DNA of 64,000 bases, taken from the NCBI RefSeq assembly GCF_963678635.1, contig NC_087064.1:17415802-17479801 (forward strand), written 5' to 3'. Numbering within the stretch: the first letter of the stretch is position 1; each line of letters opens with the position of its first letter. Under the pieces are notes generated by a model, which saw only the letters and a list, made by a program, of their open reading frames with translations, did no database searches and was not told the DNA's origin. Shown piece after piece: positions 11,795 to 24,700 of this stretch. The translations under genes were made by a program, and so were the position numbers. Origin of the DNA: Symsagittifera roscoffensis. Its lineage: Eukaryota > Xenacoelomorpha > Acoela > Convolutidae.

Positions 11795-13800
11795 ATTACA
11801 ACACGCAATTGCAATGATAAATATGTTTTAATGGTTCAAAATTTGGTGCGCAATTGTTGAAATACTTTTGATCAAAATGCTGAAGTAATGTAAGCTTGCT
11901 ATTTCAAATAAGTTGATGGCGCTTTTTGATTTGTAATAGTTTTAAATTTGTCAAAATAACCTAACCAATTGATGAGATTTTGACAGATTTGATGTGTTCA
12001 AAAATTAGTTTTTGCTTCAAATTTTTCAAGAATGTTTCAGTTAAACACAAAACAATTGACGTTATTTTGTATCTTGAACCGAATAAAATATTTTAATGGA
12101 GCTCTTAATTCTGCTGTTCAGGCGTTCAAATTTTTTTTTGTTGTTGTTGCTAGCTTTCCTTGGTTCCTAAAATGATGAAATTTTTAATGCAAGTTGTAAA
12201 ACGCGAGAAATTTGATACCTTCAGTTTGTTTTGATGGTTTGAGTTGAATCGCTTGAAACATTTGACTTTGTGAAGGTTTCTGAAGTGAGCTATTAAGCGC
12301 TGGAAGCGAAACATAATAAATTAATGAAATAATTGGTCCGCAATTATTGAATTTCTGTAGCACGATACTCAATCGACGAAACTTTTATAATTTTCAAGTT
12401 AGTTCGTTTTTTTAATAGACTCCTGCAAACAAAATTTCTGCCGTAAAGTTTTGAAGAGAAGTAAACGCCAGTTTCATTAACTTCGGTATCTCAAAAAAAA
12501 ATTTGTGCAATTTTTCTAAATCAAGGTTTCTCGCGAAAAAATTTTTTTTGTATATAAATTGGTTTAGATCTCCAATTTTGATTTGGAAAAGATTTAAATT
12601 AATTGTTACGAGCTGAATGAAAAAAGTGATGCTTTTCCTTTTGTTGGATATGACGTGAGTTGGTTCGACAAAAGATGGTTCGGCGCTTCCAAAGAAAAAT
12701 CTAAAGCGTTTTAAACAAAGAAAAACATCTTGAATTATTTGCAGTTAATTTGATGGCTTGAAAAACAAAATTTCATGGCATTTAAGATTTGCTTAGAAAT
12801 TAAGAAGATTTAAAAGTTATAACTGGTAACTTTCATAACAAATAATGTATTAGCAGCCATTTGAAAATTGGTGCAAGCCATTTTAGTCTCAAAATTGGTA
12901 TGATTTTTTTCTACGTTCTCAGACAATCTGCTCAGATTATTGGGCATGACCTTAAAACTATCTCAAGTTGAAATTAATGATTAAAAAAACTGCTAAAAAT
13001 CTTCTCTATTATTCATGCTTAGACATAATCTCTAACGGTTTTTTTCAGCAATTGCCTGCATAAAATTGGGACTGCGTTTTTTAAAAAAAAAATAATGAGA
13101 TTTTCATATCCAAATTACAATAAAATTTCTCAGATAATAATCTTACAAAAATAACTGTTTTAAATAGCGAAGGGATCTGGTTACTTACATTCTCTTGAAT
13201 TGGCAAGAAAAATTCAAAAACTACTCATAAGCAAAATTCATCTAAAATTAAAACAAAAAGTTTTCTACGCTGAGACGTGTTTTTTTGCAACTTAGATTAA
13301 AGTTTTAAGTTTTTTCTTACAAGCAACGCAATTGTACGTACATCATCAAACTTTCAAACAAAAATTGTCGTTCAAATCATTTTTGTCGGAAACAGTAGAA
13401 AACAAGAATGCTCGCATACCGGCAAAATCATAATTTATCCGAACAACTTGTGAGGTCTAGAGAAAATGTTCATTGAATCTTCCTAAATATTTAAAGTCTG
13501 GTTTTTTACTTTTTGTTTTTCAAAAACTTTTCCAAATAACTATGAAAAAAACAAAATAGTGTTGTAATAAGCTCCTAGCAATTTTTCAGAAATATCAAAT
13601 AGCATGTGTTTCATCTCTTTGGGACAGTATTTGAGCCGAGTTAAACCGAAACTTAGGCGTAGCAGCAGGACAAGCATTGCATTCCAGTAATCATAAAGTG
13701 GCTACTGTTGCTCCTTTCAAATTCACATAACTCTTCCTCTTTGGTTTCAAACAAAATTTTTTTATTAAAAAACTACAAACTTTGAATTGGGAATGTCAAA
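11795..13800. repeat. Copy C of the ~2.8-kb tandem repeat
   Basis: This third unit keeps the left half but lacks about 930 bases of the centre. At 13321-13332 'acaagcaacgca' joins directly to 'attgtacgtacatcatc', two sequences that lie about 940 bases apart in copy B. Confidence 0.8.
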
Positions 13801-13825
13801 AGTTTGTATTATTTACACAGAAAAA

Positions 13826-14345
13826 AAATAGTTTGATTCTGTAATTCACTGTCTCGGATGCTAATGAGAAATTTGAAAATTGTCCAAAAGCTAATTTGTA
13901 CGTTTATCTGCAAATATTTATACGGCAATGCATTTTTGCTTTTTTAGGACAAAAAATTCACACTAAATTGATCTTAGGAAACATTGGAAACACACTAAAT
14001 TGGTTTCAGGAGAACAAAAATGCTCGCACGAAAAAGCCTGATTTCCTTGAATTCGTTTTTTGTAAAGTCTCAAGAAAACTATTTACAGATACTTTTATTT
14101 GTTAAAGTCAGTTACTTTTACTTTTTGTTTGTCGAAAAAGTCTCCCATAAGCTATGTAAAATTTAAAGCGATGTGATTAGCTGCTATAATTTTTCTATAA
14201 TTACCAAATAACATGCAGTTTATTTCTTTGGAACGGTTTTTGAGCCGGGTTAAACCGAAGCCTAGGCGTAACAGCAGGGCAAAAATCGCATTCCAATTAT
14301 CATAAAATGGCTAATGTTGCCGTTCTCAAAAACCACAAAAAAATT
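13826..14345. repeat. Diverged partial fourth copy
   Basis: The sequence from 'ctgtctcggatgcta' to 'cataaaatggctaatgttgc' aligns with the ends of copies A to C but with many substitutions, so it is an older partial copy. Confidence 0.65.
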
Positions 14346-16140
14346 CTATGACTTGATTTATTAGCGTACCTCAATTCAATTGCGAATAAATTCCGATATG
14401 GACATTTTTGTCAATTGTGCTAACTCTTTAAAGCAAAACTGGAAACTTTTCAGACAAAAACATTTACAAAAACATCACAACACCAAAAACTTCACAGAAA
14501 ACCAATACAGATTAAATAATTAATTCAATTTCAGCCTGAGACGTCTTTTCCACTTGATTTAGAAGCAAAAGAAGAAACAGGTGAAAACTGACAGGCTAAA
14601 ACATTAACATTGGTATGAGAAAAAAGGACACCAAAAGATACACTCCCCGTAAGTTCGATGTTTTAAATGATCTTTTGTCACATGGAACACTCTAGCCAGG
14701 TTATGTTGGTAATGAATAGTTCAGCTCTTGAAACTTTATACTTGCGAAGTATCAATTGTGCATTATAATCTCTGAAAAATATTCATCTGAAAATTTTAAT
14801 GATTGTTTCTTAGAACACTTTTTGTCTCACTAATTTTTTGATTTATTTCTAACAGCCGTTTTCCTGAAACAATTGTTGATTTCAGCTGAAAAATCAAGTT
14901 TTTCAGCAAAAATGTTTTGCTGCTCTATACTTGATAATTTCTGAACTAGCGTCTTCTCCAAAAAATGGGTTCTGTTTTATCAACAATGGGTACAAATTGT
15001 TTTCATCCAAATATTTCTTTATTATTCTTGAGTTTCTAGAAACAATGTTTTTCTGTCCCTTATTGAATTTCCTGTAAAAAAGATTTCTGTATCATCGGCA
15101 ATATTCAGTAAGTTAACGTTTTGGTGATTTTGTTTTCAAAACCATTTACATGATTAATGAAAACAGTGCCATGGTACCAAAACAGTGCCTTGTGGTGGAC
15201 CATGACTCTTTATTTTTCCGTCAGAATCATAATTTTTTGTATTTTTTTGGTCTGCTTTTGGTCTCTAAAAAGTCTTTCTTGAGATTTGATGATGCCTCAT
15301 CGCAAAAATCAAACTTTTCGTTTTTTCTAAAAAAAATTGCATAAGAATAGTTGAAGCTGAAAGACTAAGCAAGATCTAGAAAATATGCTCTTGTTTTTCT
15401 TGATTGATTCATGTCTTTTCAGACAATTTCAGTATAAATAATAACTGCAAAAATTGCATATATTTTTTCTGAAACTCGAGTTGTTAGATGTTTAGTAACA
15501 AAATTTCTTTGAGATATTCTGAAATTTTTTTCACAGAGCAAGCGTTTGAAAAATTTCATGGCGTGTTTGTCAACCAAAATGGCACATAAAACGGCATTTT
15601 GTTACACAAATAGCGCGTGAAAATAGCCGTGAAAATTTAATCCGTGAAAACTGATTGGGTTCTACCGAAATGTATTTAGTAAAAGCTTGACCATTTAGAA
15701 AAAAAAGGCTATTTAGGAAAAAACGTCGTGCTTTAACTTTGATAAGTAGATTCGCAAATTCAATGCATTACGATAGGCACAGCTATTGTGAACGCGGCGA
15801 ATCTGGAGTTGCTCGGCGAATTCGGGGTTTGTACTTTATGTCTATTGCTGCAAAAAAATCAATATGCCCCTAATCAAAATTTTGCGTAAATTACCTATTT
15901 CCGGTCTTAAGGGATCTTTTTTCAAGTGCTAATAACTCCCAATCTAACCGAATCTGGAGTTGCTAACCAAAGATCACAAGCAAGGATAATGCGCAAGGTT
16001 AGGGCGAGGAAAAGGGATATTAGAGGTCGTTTTTGCATGTTTTGCAATATACGTTTGTGAAAAAAATATCTATTCATTCTTTGGAACTGCCTTGCGCTCA
16101 AACTACTACTCAAGTGTTGTGGCTAACCTTAATTTTTTTA
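14346..16140. other. AT-rich intergenic DNA, no gene seen
   Basis: Open frames here are short and T-rich. I see no splice-supported exon, RNA gene or terminal repeat. Confidence 0.5.
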
Positions 16141-17144
16141 TAAAAAAATGCAGGTGTAAATGTTGTAGATTCATCTCGGGGAGTCGTCTCTTTAAGCACG
16201 TTTCACTCTTGATTTATGCTACTTTCGGCTTTACTCTTGGGTTTCTAGCTAGTTCAGCAAATCGTCGCTACTCATTCACATAATTAATCAACCCGGTACT
16301 AAACTTGGGTTCCAGCGCACCTCTCTCTTAGAAGTAATTCAACCCGCTACTGCTGGGGTTCAAATCAGCTAACCTATTTAGCTAACAACTGTGAGACACA
16401 ACTATCCCCGTTTCAAGCAAAAGTTTCCTCCACGGACCAACTATTCTTCTCGGCTTGCTCAATCATTATCTCTCTAACTAAGAACTAACTTTTCTGACTC
16501 TCTAAGGCTTTCCGGTACCCTCCAGTTCCTTATCTTTATGTACACTTAGTTTTAGTTGAGTCTCGCAATTCGCTCTCAGTCCTGGCATCCGCTTAAAGTT
16601 TTCGCTTGCACTTCTTCTATCTCCCTGTGTACACTCTTCTATCAATCTTTCCACACTTATTAGATACCCGATTTGCAGTAGTTGTCACAATTTGAACACA
16701 CGACTCTAATGTCAATCTTTGACCACAGCAAACAAATGTCACATGACTCTAATCAGCCAATTCTTGACCTCAGTGAACTTCAGCCCTCAATTAACTCAAC
16801 CTGAAAATCATGCTATGTTCACTAAGTGAACCTTCCAAGGTCTTTATTTAATTATTTTGTTAACGTTCCGACCTCTCGAGGGTAGGAGAAGACACTTTTC
16901 ACGGGCAGCTAAATCATTCCGAGCATCTAAAATTTCTATCTGTACTTCCTTCCAATCCCGACTTTCTAGCTATCAGCAGAACGTAGTTTGTCTATTAGGG
17001 GTCGAATTTAACCGAAAGATCACCTCCGGGTAGCCGAATAAATTCCCGTCCGTTCATAAAATTTAGGAGACTTAATTATCATGTCGCGGTCCTATTTCCT
17101 TCAATTTCTCTGGGACTATTTTTCTTTAATCTAGTTGAATTGCT

Positions 17145-17351
17145 ATTAACAGACCATTCGGCAAGCTAATCTGAACCCAACGTTTACCATCTTCATTTTG
17201 AATTAACTCTACTCCTCCAAGGTTTCAATGAATAAGCTGTGACTCTATCAGCTTCTGCTTCAGTTTCCAATATACAAGTATTCTCCCAATTATTAGTAAA
17301 GTGAACATTTCTGATTTCCAAAGCGCTCGGACAGGTGAATACGCAATTTTC
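17145..17351 (-). pseudogene. Possible coding remnant inside satellite unit U1
   Basis: On the minus strand, one frame is open for about 52 codons (17351 down to 17195), giving a polar peptide with acidic and aromatic residues. A second frame then continues it for about 20 codons (containing KRWVQISLPNG). The same arrangement recurs in U2. The composition is more protein-like than in neighbouring frames, but I recognise no family, and each unit has stops and frame changes. It could be a decayed retroelement gene or chance. Confidence 0.25.
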
Positions 17352-19082
17352 CGGTGTTAATATTGGGAGTTTCCAAAAACTTTGGGGTCATAACGTTCAA
17401 AGGTCAACTTAAGGTCACCCAGGCGTTACCCGGTGTCAAATTTTCATATTTGGGTGCCGAATCCCATGGGGGTTCTAACTATCAAGTTCCACACATATCC
17501 CCTTAAAAAGTTATCAATCTTTTCACGCTGATTAGTTACCCGGTATGCGGTAAGTGTCACAATTTGACCAAGCAAACAAATTTCACACGATTCTAATCAA
17601 CCAATTCTTGACCTCAGTGAACTTCAGCCCTCAAGTTCAACTCAACCTGAAAACCATGCTATGTTCACTAAGTGAACCTTCCAAGGTCTTTATTTAATTA
17701 TCCTGTTAACGTTTCGACCTCTCGAGGGTAGGAGAAGACACTTTTCACGGGCAGCTAATTCATTCCGAGCATCTAAAATTTCTATCTGTACTTCCTTCCA
17801 ATCCCGACTTTCTAGTTATCAGCAGAACGTAGTTTGTCTATTAGGGCTCGAATTTAACTGAAAGATCACCTCCGGGTAGCCGAATCAATTCCCGTCCGTT
17901 CATAATATTTAGGAGACTTAATTATCATGTCGCGGTTCTATTTCTTTCAATTTCTCTGGGACTATTTTTCTTTAATCTAGTTGAATTGCTATTAACAGAC
18001 CATTCGCCAAGCGAATCTGAACCCAACGTTTACCATCTTCATTTTGAATTAACTCTACTCCTCCAAAGTTTCAATGAATAAGCTAAGACTCTATCAGCTT
18101 CTGCTTCAGTTTCCACTATACAAGTATTCTGACAATTATTAGTAAAGTGAACATTTCTGATTTCCAAAGCGCTCGGACAGGTGAATACGCAATTTTCCGG
18201 TGTTAATATTGGGAGTTTCCAAAAACTTTGGGGTCATAACGTTCAAAGGTCAACTTAAGGTCACCCAGGCGTTACCCGGTGTCAAATTTTCATATTTGGG
18301 TGCCGAATCCCATGGGGGTTCTAACTATCAAGTTCCACACATATCCCCTTAAAAAGTTATCAATCTTTTCACGCTGATTAGTTACCCGGTATGCGGTAAG
18401 TGTCACAATTTGACCAAGCAAACAAATTTCACACGATTCTAATCAACCAATTCTTGACCTCAGTGAACTTCAGCAATCAAGTTCAACTCAACCTGAAAAC
18501 CATGCTTTGTTCACTCAGTGAACCTTCCAAGGTCTTTATTTAATTATCCTGTTACCGTTCCGACCTCCCAAGGGTGGGGGGAGACACTTTTCAAGGGAAA
18601 CTGATTCATTCCAAGCATCTAACATTTCTTTCTGTACTTTTTTCCAATGCCGACTTTCTTGCAATCAGGAGAACGTATTTTGTCTATTAGCGGTCAAATT
18701 CAACTTAAAAAGTCACCTCCGGGTAGTCGAATAAATTCCCCCGTCCGTTCATACTTAAAAACTGCAGGTGTGAATGTTGTAGATTTATCTCGGGGATTGT
18801 CTCCTTTAAGCACAGTTCCCCCTTGATTTATGCTCTTTTCAGCTCTTCTCTGGGGTTTTTAGCTAGTTCAGCATCTCATGGGCACATTAAATAAATTCTA
18901 TGTCGCAAAGGAAATATAAGCAGTTTACAATGCCCTTAATGAGCTAGCTACTATTTAACAACTTTTGTAACGAAGCCCAGATTTCGTTTTGTTTAATCGC
19001 TTCTTTTACTCTATTGTCAATCCTCGCTTGTTGCAAGGCCAAACTCGCCTACTCCAGCAGCGCAACTCTCTCGCACAATTAA

Positions 19083-19165
19083 ATCAGCCCGGTACTAAAC
19101 TCGGGTTCCAGCGTACCTCGCTTAAACAACTAACTCAACCCGGTACTAACCTCGGGTTCAAATCA
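19083..19165. repeat. Short tandem repeat in the array leader
   Basis: 'cccggtactaa' followed by 'ctcgggttc' occurs twice, about 54 bases apart. The corresponding pair in the first leader is at about 16290-16365. Confidence 0.6.
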
Positions 19166-20350
19166 GCTAACCTAATTAGCTTACAACTGTGAGACACAAC
19201 TATGCTCGTTTCAAGCATTAGCGTCCTCCACGGACCAACTAATCTTCTCGGCTTGCTCAATCGTGCTCTCACTAATTAAAAACTAACCATTCGCTCTCTT
19301 AGCGCAAGAGTTTTCACTCTCTAAGTCTTTTCGATACCCTCCAGTTCCTTATCTTTATGTACACTTAGTTTTAGTTAAGTCTCTCCATTCGTTCACAGTC
19401 CTGGCATCCGCTTAAAGCTTCCGTTTGCACATTTTAAATGACTACGTCCATCCCCCTGTGTACACTCTTTTATCAATATTTTCACGCTTATTAGAAATCC
19501 TATATGCAGTAGGTGTCACAATTTGACCAAGCAAACAAATGTCACATGACTCTAATCAACCAATTCCTGACCTCGGCTAACTTCAGCTCTGAATTAACTC
19601 AACCTGAAAACCATGCTATGTTTACTTAGTGAACCTCCCAAGGTCTTTATGTTTTTATCCTGTTAACGTTCCGACCTCCCGGGGGTCGGAGGAGACCCTT
19701 TTTAAGGGCAGCTAATTCGTTCCAAGCATCTAAAATTTTTATCTGTACTCCATTCCAATCCCGACTTTTTTGCAATCAGGAGAACATAGTTCGTCTATTA
19801 GGGGTAGAATTCAACTAAAAATCACCTTCGGGGAGCCAAATAAATTCCCTGTCCGTTCATATTTTTTAGAAAACATAATTATCATTTCGTGGTCCTATTA
19901 CTTTCAATTTCCTCTGGGACTTTTTTTAGGCTAGTTGAATTGCTATTAACAGACCATTCGCGAAGCTAAGCTGAACCCAACGTTTACCATGTTCACTTTG
20001 AATTAACTCTAGTCCTTCAAGGTTTCAATGTATAAGCTATGACTCTATTAGTTTCAACTTCAGTTCCCATATATAAGTAATTTCCTAATTGTTGGTAAGG
20101 TGAAAAATTCTCATTTCCAAACGGCTGGGGCCAGTGAATACGTCGTTTTCGAGCCTTACCCTTGGGGTTTCCCATGAAGATTTGGGGTCATAACGCTAAA
20201 AGTTCAATTAGGGTCACCCAGGCGTCACCTGGTGTCAATTTTCTGTTTTTGGGTTCAAAATCCCATGGGAGTCCTATTTATCAAGTTCCACACATTTCCA
20301 GTTAAAGTTTTCCAAGTTATCCCATTTTTAAGGTCCATTGTCATTTTTCC

Positions 20351-21735
20351 TCGGAATTGAATATTAACACCGGAAGAAGCTGCCGGATGCATTTTACTCA
20401 CAAGGGATCTTTTTTTGAGGTTTCTGTTTTTGTCTACTGCCCTTGCTCAATAATCATAACACAAGATGTATCTTGCTATTTCCTGTGATTTCTCCAAGTT
20501 TCAGCTTCCAGCGTTCATTGGCGGCCGAGAAACGATTTCTGGAAGTTTGGGATGTTTTTATTTATATAGAGTTTAAAACCAGAAGAGGGGGTCCTGGGGT
20601 TCTGGGGTTCTGGGGTTCTTAAGGGTACTTAAGCATCCCTCAAAAGGCCTACAATATACTGAGCCCAATACTGCCGCTAGTTGCCGAGTTCCGATAGAAC
20701 CATCTACACTTCCGGAGACCGTTATCACTTGCACCCATGGGTCTGGTAGTCATGATTTTCGATGCTCGGGGCAAATCATCTCTAGTACCGCTCCTCTGAG
20801 TTTCATAGCACTAGCTTCCTCAGTTCCCATTTGGGGGGGGGAGGTTCGCCAATTTGATGTCTTTTTTCTGATATAGGAGTGACGAACTGTTCCAAGCTTG
20901 AATTATTTTGAGCTCGACATTTTGTTTGCTGTTCTACTTAACTTAATGACCTATCAATCTTACGATCAGGTTAATATTGCATGTAAAACAGTATACTCGC
21001 AAATTCTAAAATTGAGATACGGTTTTTGGGGATGTCGGTTCATCGGAAATTTAGCAACAAGTCGCCGGAAATCGATTTATTTGCTATTTCTATTAAAATT
21101 TTCCATCAAAACCCACCTTCAAACTTGAAACAATTGACCCGTAATTTTCTATATCCTTTAATAAAGGAGTGAATAAATCGAAAAATGCCCAAAAAAGATA
21201 TGACAGCTCTGCCGAAAAATGATCTCAGGTTGTCAAACGGAAATTTTTTTGAAAATTATTATGAACCATTCAATGAAACCCTGAATTCAGATCTAACAAA
21301 AAAATTCAACTAGTAAATTGTCACATAAAAATTTTCAAATCCTTGAAAAAAAAGGTCACAAAAAGACAATAACTTGCGCCGTTTTCTTGAAAGAGTTTCA
21401 AAAACGTAATAATTGTGCGACTCGAAAGGTTAAAATCTTTATATTTTGCTTCATAACCCAATTCTGTTTTTTAAGCAAAAACGTTAATGTTTTTGATGAT
21501 ACCGCAACATTCTATAGCAGAGGTGAGTTTTCAACTTAAAAACGTTCTTTTACATAAATTGTTATATCGTTTTAATGAATTATCACAAAAACAAAAATAA
21601 AACTATACCAATGCACGTTCTAACATCAAAAATACTCATTTCAAACAGACTTGCATGTTTTATGCATAGTTTTGGTTTATTGCTGTGATTGAATGTTTAA
21701 TTCATTACTAAGCTGGACCGTGCACAGCAAAAATC
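20351..21735. other. Intergenic region upstream of the coiled-coil gene
   Basis: I see no gene. There is a short 'ctggggtt' triplet repeat near 20590. The final few hundred bases must contain the promoter of the gene starting at 21736, but I cannot point to a TATA box. A CAG eight bases before the ATG could be a 5' splice or trans-splice acceptor; this is not demonstrable from sequence alone. Confidence 0.4.
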
Positions 21736-21768
21736 ATGGCAGCTGAATACAACAGAACTGCATCACAG
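21736..21768 (+). CDS. Coiled-coil gene, exon 1 (start)
   Basis: Eleven codons (MAAEYNRTASQ) follow an A-rich context with A at -3 and G at +4, then a CAG|GTAAAA donor in phase 0. This start was chosen because the next exon opens in phase 0 directly after its acceptor. Confidence 0.7.
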
Positions 21769-24700
21769 GTAAAAAAAATGATCTTATAAACAAAATTTTA
21801 TAGTTTTTTTTTTTTTCAAATTTTGTACAAGATTTTTTATCGTTGCAAGTTTAAATTTTATTTGGGTCCCAAAATCAACTTGAAGTCTTACTATATAGTG
21901 TGGTGAAAGACAATAGCTTATACAGATCTATAGAAGTCTAATTTAACTAAGGTTAGTGAAGCCTTCTTGAAACCAGCTGATTGCAATTTTTCATAGAGCT
22001 ATAATAAAAATATTTAAAAACCTGTGTTTCAAAATTAGTGCAAATGCTTTTTTGCAGCCGTTCAGTTTTTAATGAAGCAAAAGTTGAACAGATTTGACTT
22101 TAGCCCCCCAATGAGGACGATCTACCTCCCGAAGAGTCCATGAACAATGCACTAGGGGGAGAGGGTAATGGGGAGGGTTTTGTGTACCGGGTGCCCAAGG
22201 GTGACAACCCCGCTGCCGCTCCTCCCCGAGGACCCATTGGGGACATTTTTAATGACTACGACTACGACGGGGGATCGAACCACTTCCAAAATGCAGACAG
22301 ATATCAGAGGTAATTTTTTTCAAAGTTTTGTTGTTCCTTCCATTGAAAATGGGGAGGAACTTTGTATTCGGTTGTTGGAGTTTTTTTCCACGCAAAATCA
22401 GGTACAAAATCAGGTACCACAAATAATGCTTGGAATGGTTCGAGTAATATATGATATTAAAACACTTTCAGTAGTTTTCTCATTGTCAAGAAAAACCATT
22501 TGAAGTTTGTGATTCTGGTCTAATTTTGAGCGAACAAGGTGAGCGAGCAGGCTTTTTAAGTTTTTTTAACCAAAAGCATTTACCACAAATAATATTGCTA
22601 AAGGGTGGACTAATGTATCATATTAAATCCTTTTCAGTCCTGATTTGAACGACTCTACAACGTTTTCAAAAAGTTGCCCCAGTGTCGAGAAAAACCGGTT
22701 TGATTTTTTTTTAAGTTTTAGTCTAATCAAATCACGAGTGAGTAAAGTAATGGAGCAAACTTATCGTTCCGACCATTTGAAAAATGGGTAAGACCTTTGT
22801 ATTTGGGTGTTTTAGTTTTTTTTATTTCCTTGCAAAATCAGGTACTCCCAAACAATCATCGGACTGGGTTGAGTGATATATCATATTAAAACCCTTTCAG
22901 TCGTGATTCGAAATACAATTTAAAATTTACAAAAAGTCAGTGTCTGGAAAAACCGAATTGAACTTTTGATTTTTCGTCTAATTTCAAGAAAGAAAAGCGA
23001 GCGAGCAGTCTTATCCATGCAGTGAAAGTTACTAAAGATTATTTATGCTTAGTTTAGGCCGTAAAAAATTTATTAATTTTTTTATTTTTTTGATTTTCTC
23101 GATAAGGATTTTTTGCTTTATTTTTATGATCATTTTTCTGCATAAACTGTTGTCCAATTTGCTTACTTTACTATGATTGTCGAGTATGCCTAAGCTCTCG
23201 TTTTTTGTTCCCATGCTTTTATCACACAACGCGTAAAAAACGACACTTACTTTCGATTAAAATTTTTTTGTATGTTTTAGAACTATGGTCTGAATATTCT
23301 GTGCTACTCGCACACCGGCTATCCATTTTTTAGAATGATAAGCCATAAAAATTTAGTTTTTTACAGTTAAAACTTTTTAAAAGTTTTATGAAGCAATTTT
23401 TGGAATAATTCAAAAATTCAAAACAATTTATGCAACAAAAAAGATTTTTTGACAAAAAACTGTTGTCCAATTTGCTTACTTTACTATGATTGTCGAGTAT
23501 GCATAAGCTCCCGTTTTTTGATCCCATGCTTTTATCACACAACGCGTAAAAAACGACACTTACTTTCGATTAAAATTTTTTTGTATGTTTTAGAACTATG
23601 GTCTGAATATTCTGTGCTACTCGCACACCGGCTATCCATTTTTTAGAATGATAAGCCATAAAAATTTAGTTTTTTACAGTTAAAACTTTTTTAAAGTTTT
23701 ATGAAGCAATTTTTGGAATAATTCAAAAATTCAAAACAATTTATGCAACAAAAAAGATTTTTGACAAAACCCCAGACTGATTTGCCAATTTTACTGTGAC
23801 CGTCAATTATGTTTAAGTTTCATGCTTTTGTCAAATCTTTTTATCACGCCGCGCACAAAAAACACCACTATCTTAAAAAGCTTGAAAAACGTTTTATGCA
23901 TTTTTTAAAAATATGGTCGGAGCAGTCTGAGATACATGCAACATCTGCCGTCTGTCGAATCATAAAAAATGTTAAATGATCCAAAAGCTTGAACTAATTA
24001 TATTTAAGAATTTTTCATTATGACTAATATAGAGATAATGACTTTACCATGACCAAAATAATCATGCCTTTTTTCATTTTTCGAACCAACTGAACGAATT
24101 AACAAAACCTTTGCCTTGCATTCTGAACGAAATTTTGGGTAATTTACTATACGAGGGTTATCACTACTATTACGAAGGATAAGTCTCTAGTAGAGTCTGT
24201 TTTTTTCTTGATTTGACAGATTACGCACAGCCACACTCTTTAGAAAATGATTAGATATTATTTCCAAAGCAGCCAAAAGGATAGATCGCCTCCAAAATCT
24301 CCTGCTCTACAAACCTTATTTGGCAAAAATATGTCAAAAGGCACACCATCAGCAACCAGTAAAAATAGTGCCAGAAGAAATGAAGAGTACGACTCGCCCA
24401 TTTTGAACTCCCCTTCCTCTTTGTATCGTCACATGTCAACCATCAGCGAGTCAGNNNNNNNNNNNNNNNNNNNNNNNNNNNNNNNNNNNNNNNNNNNNNN
24501 NNNNNNNNNNNNNNNNNNNNNNNNNNNNNNNNNNNNNNNNNNNNNNNNNNNNNNNNNNNNNNNNNNNNNNNNNNNNNNNNNNNNNNNNNNNNNNNNNNNN
24601 NNNNNNNNNNNNNNNNNNNNNNNNNNNNNNNNNNNNNNNNNNNNNNNNNNNNNNGGTACTAGCAGTACTAGTCATTAGCAGGCATTAGCAGTACTAATCA

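Larger units (their letters stand above)
16140..20350. repeat. Satellite-like array, 846-870 bp period
   Basis: This block is visibly richer in G+C than its flanks. Its layout is leader L (16145-16639), U1 (16640-17510), U2 (17511-18356), truncated U3 (18357-18755), a second leader L' (18756-19469) and U4 (19470-20350). U1 and U2 are very close in sequence, U3 and U4 less so. L and L' both begin with 'gcaggtg' followed by 'tgaatgttgtag' or 'taaatgttgtag'. The higher-order arrangement suggests repeated unequal exchange of an element that once had a unique 5' part. The minus strand of each unit has short blocks of coding-like sequence (see the next entry). Confidence 0.85.
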
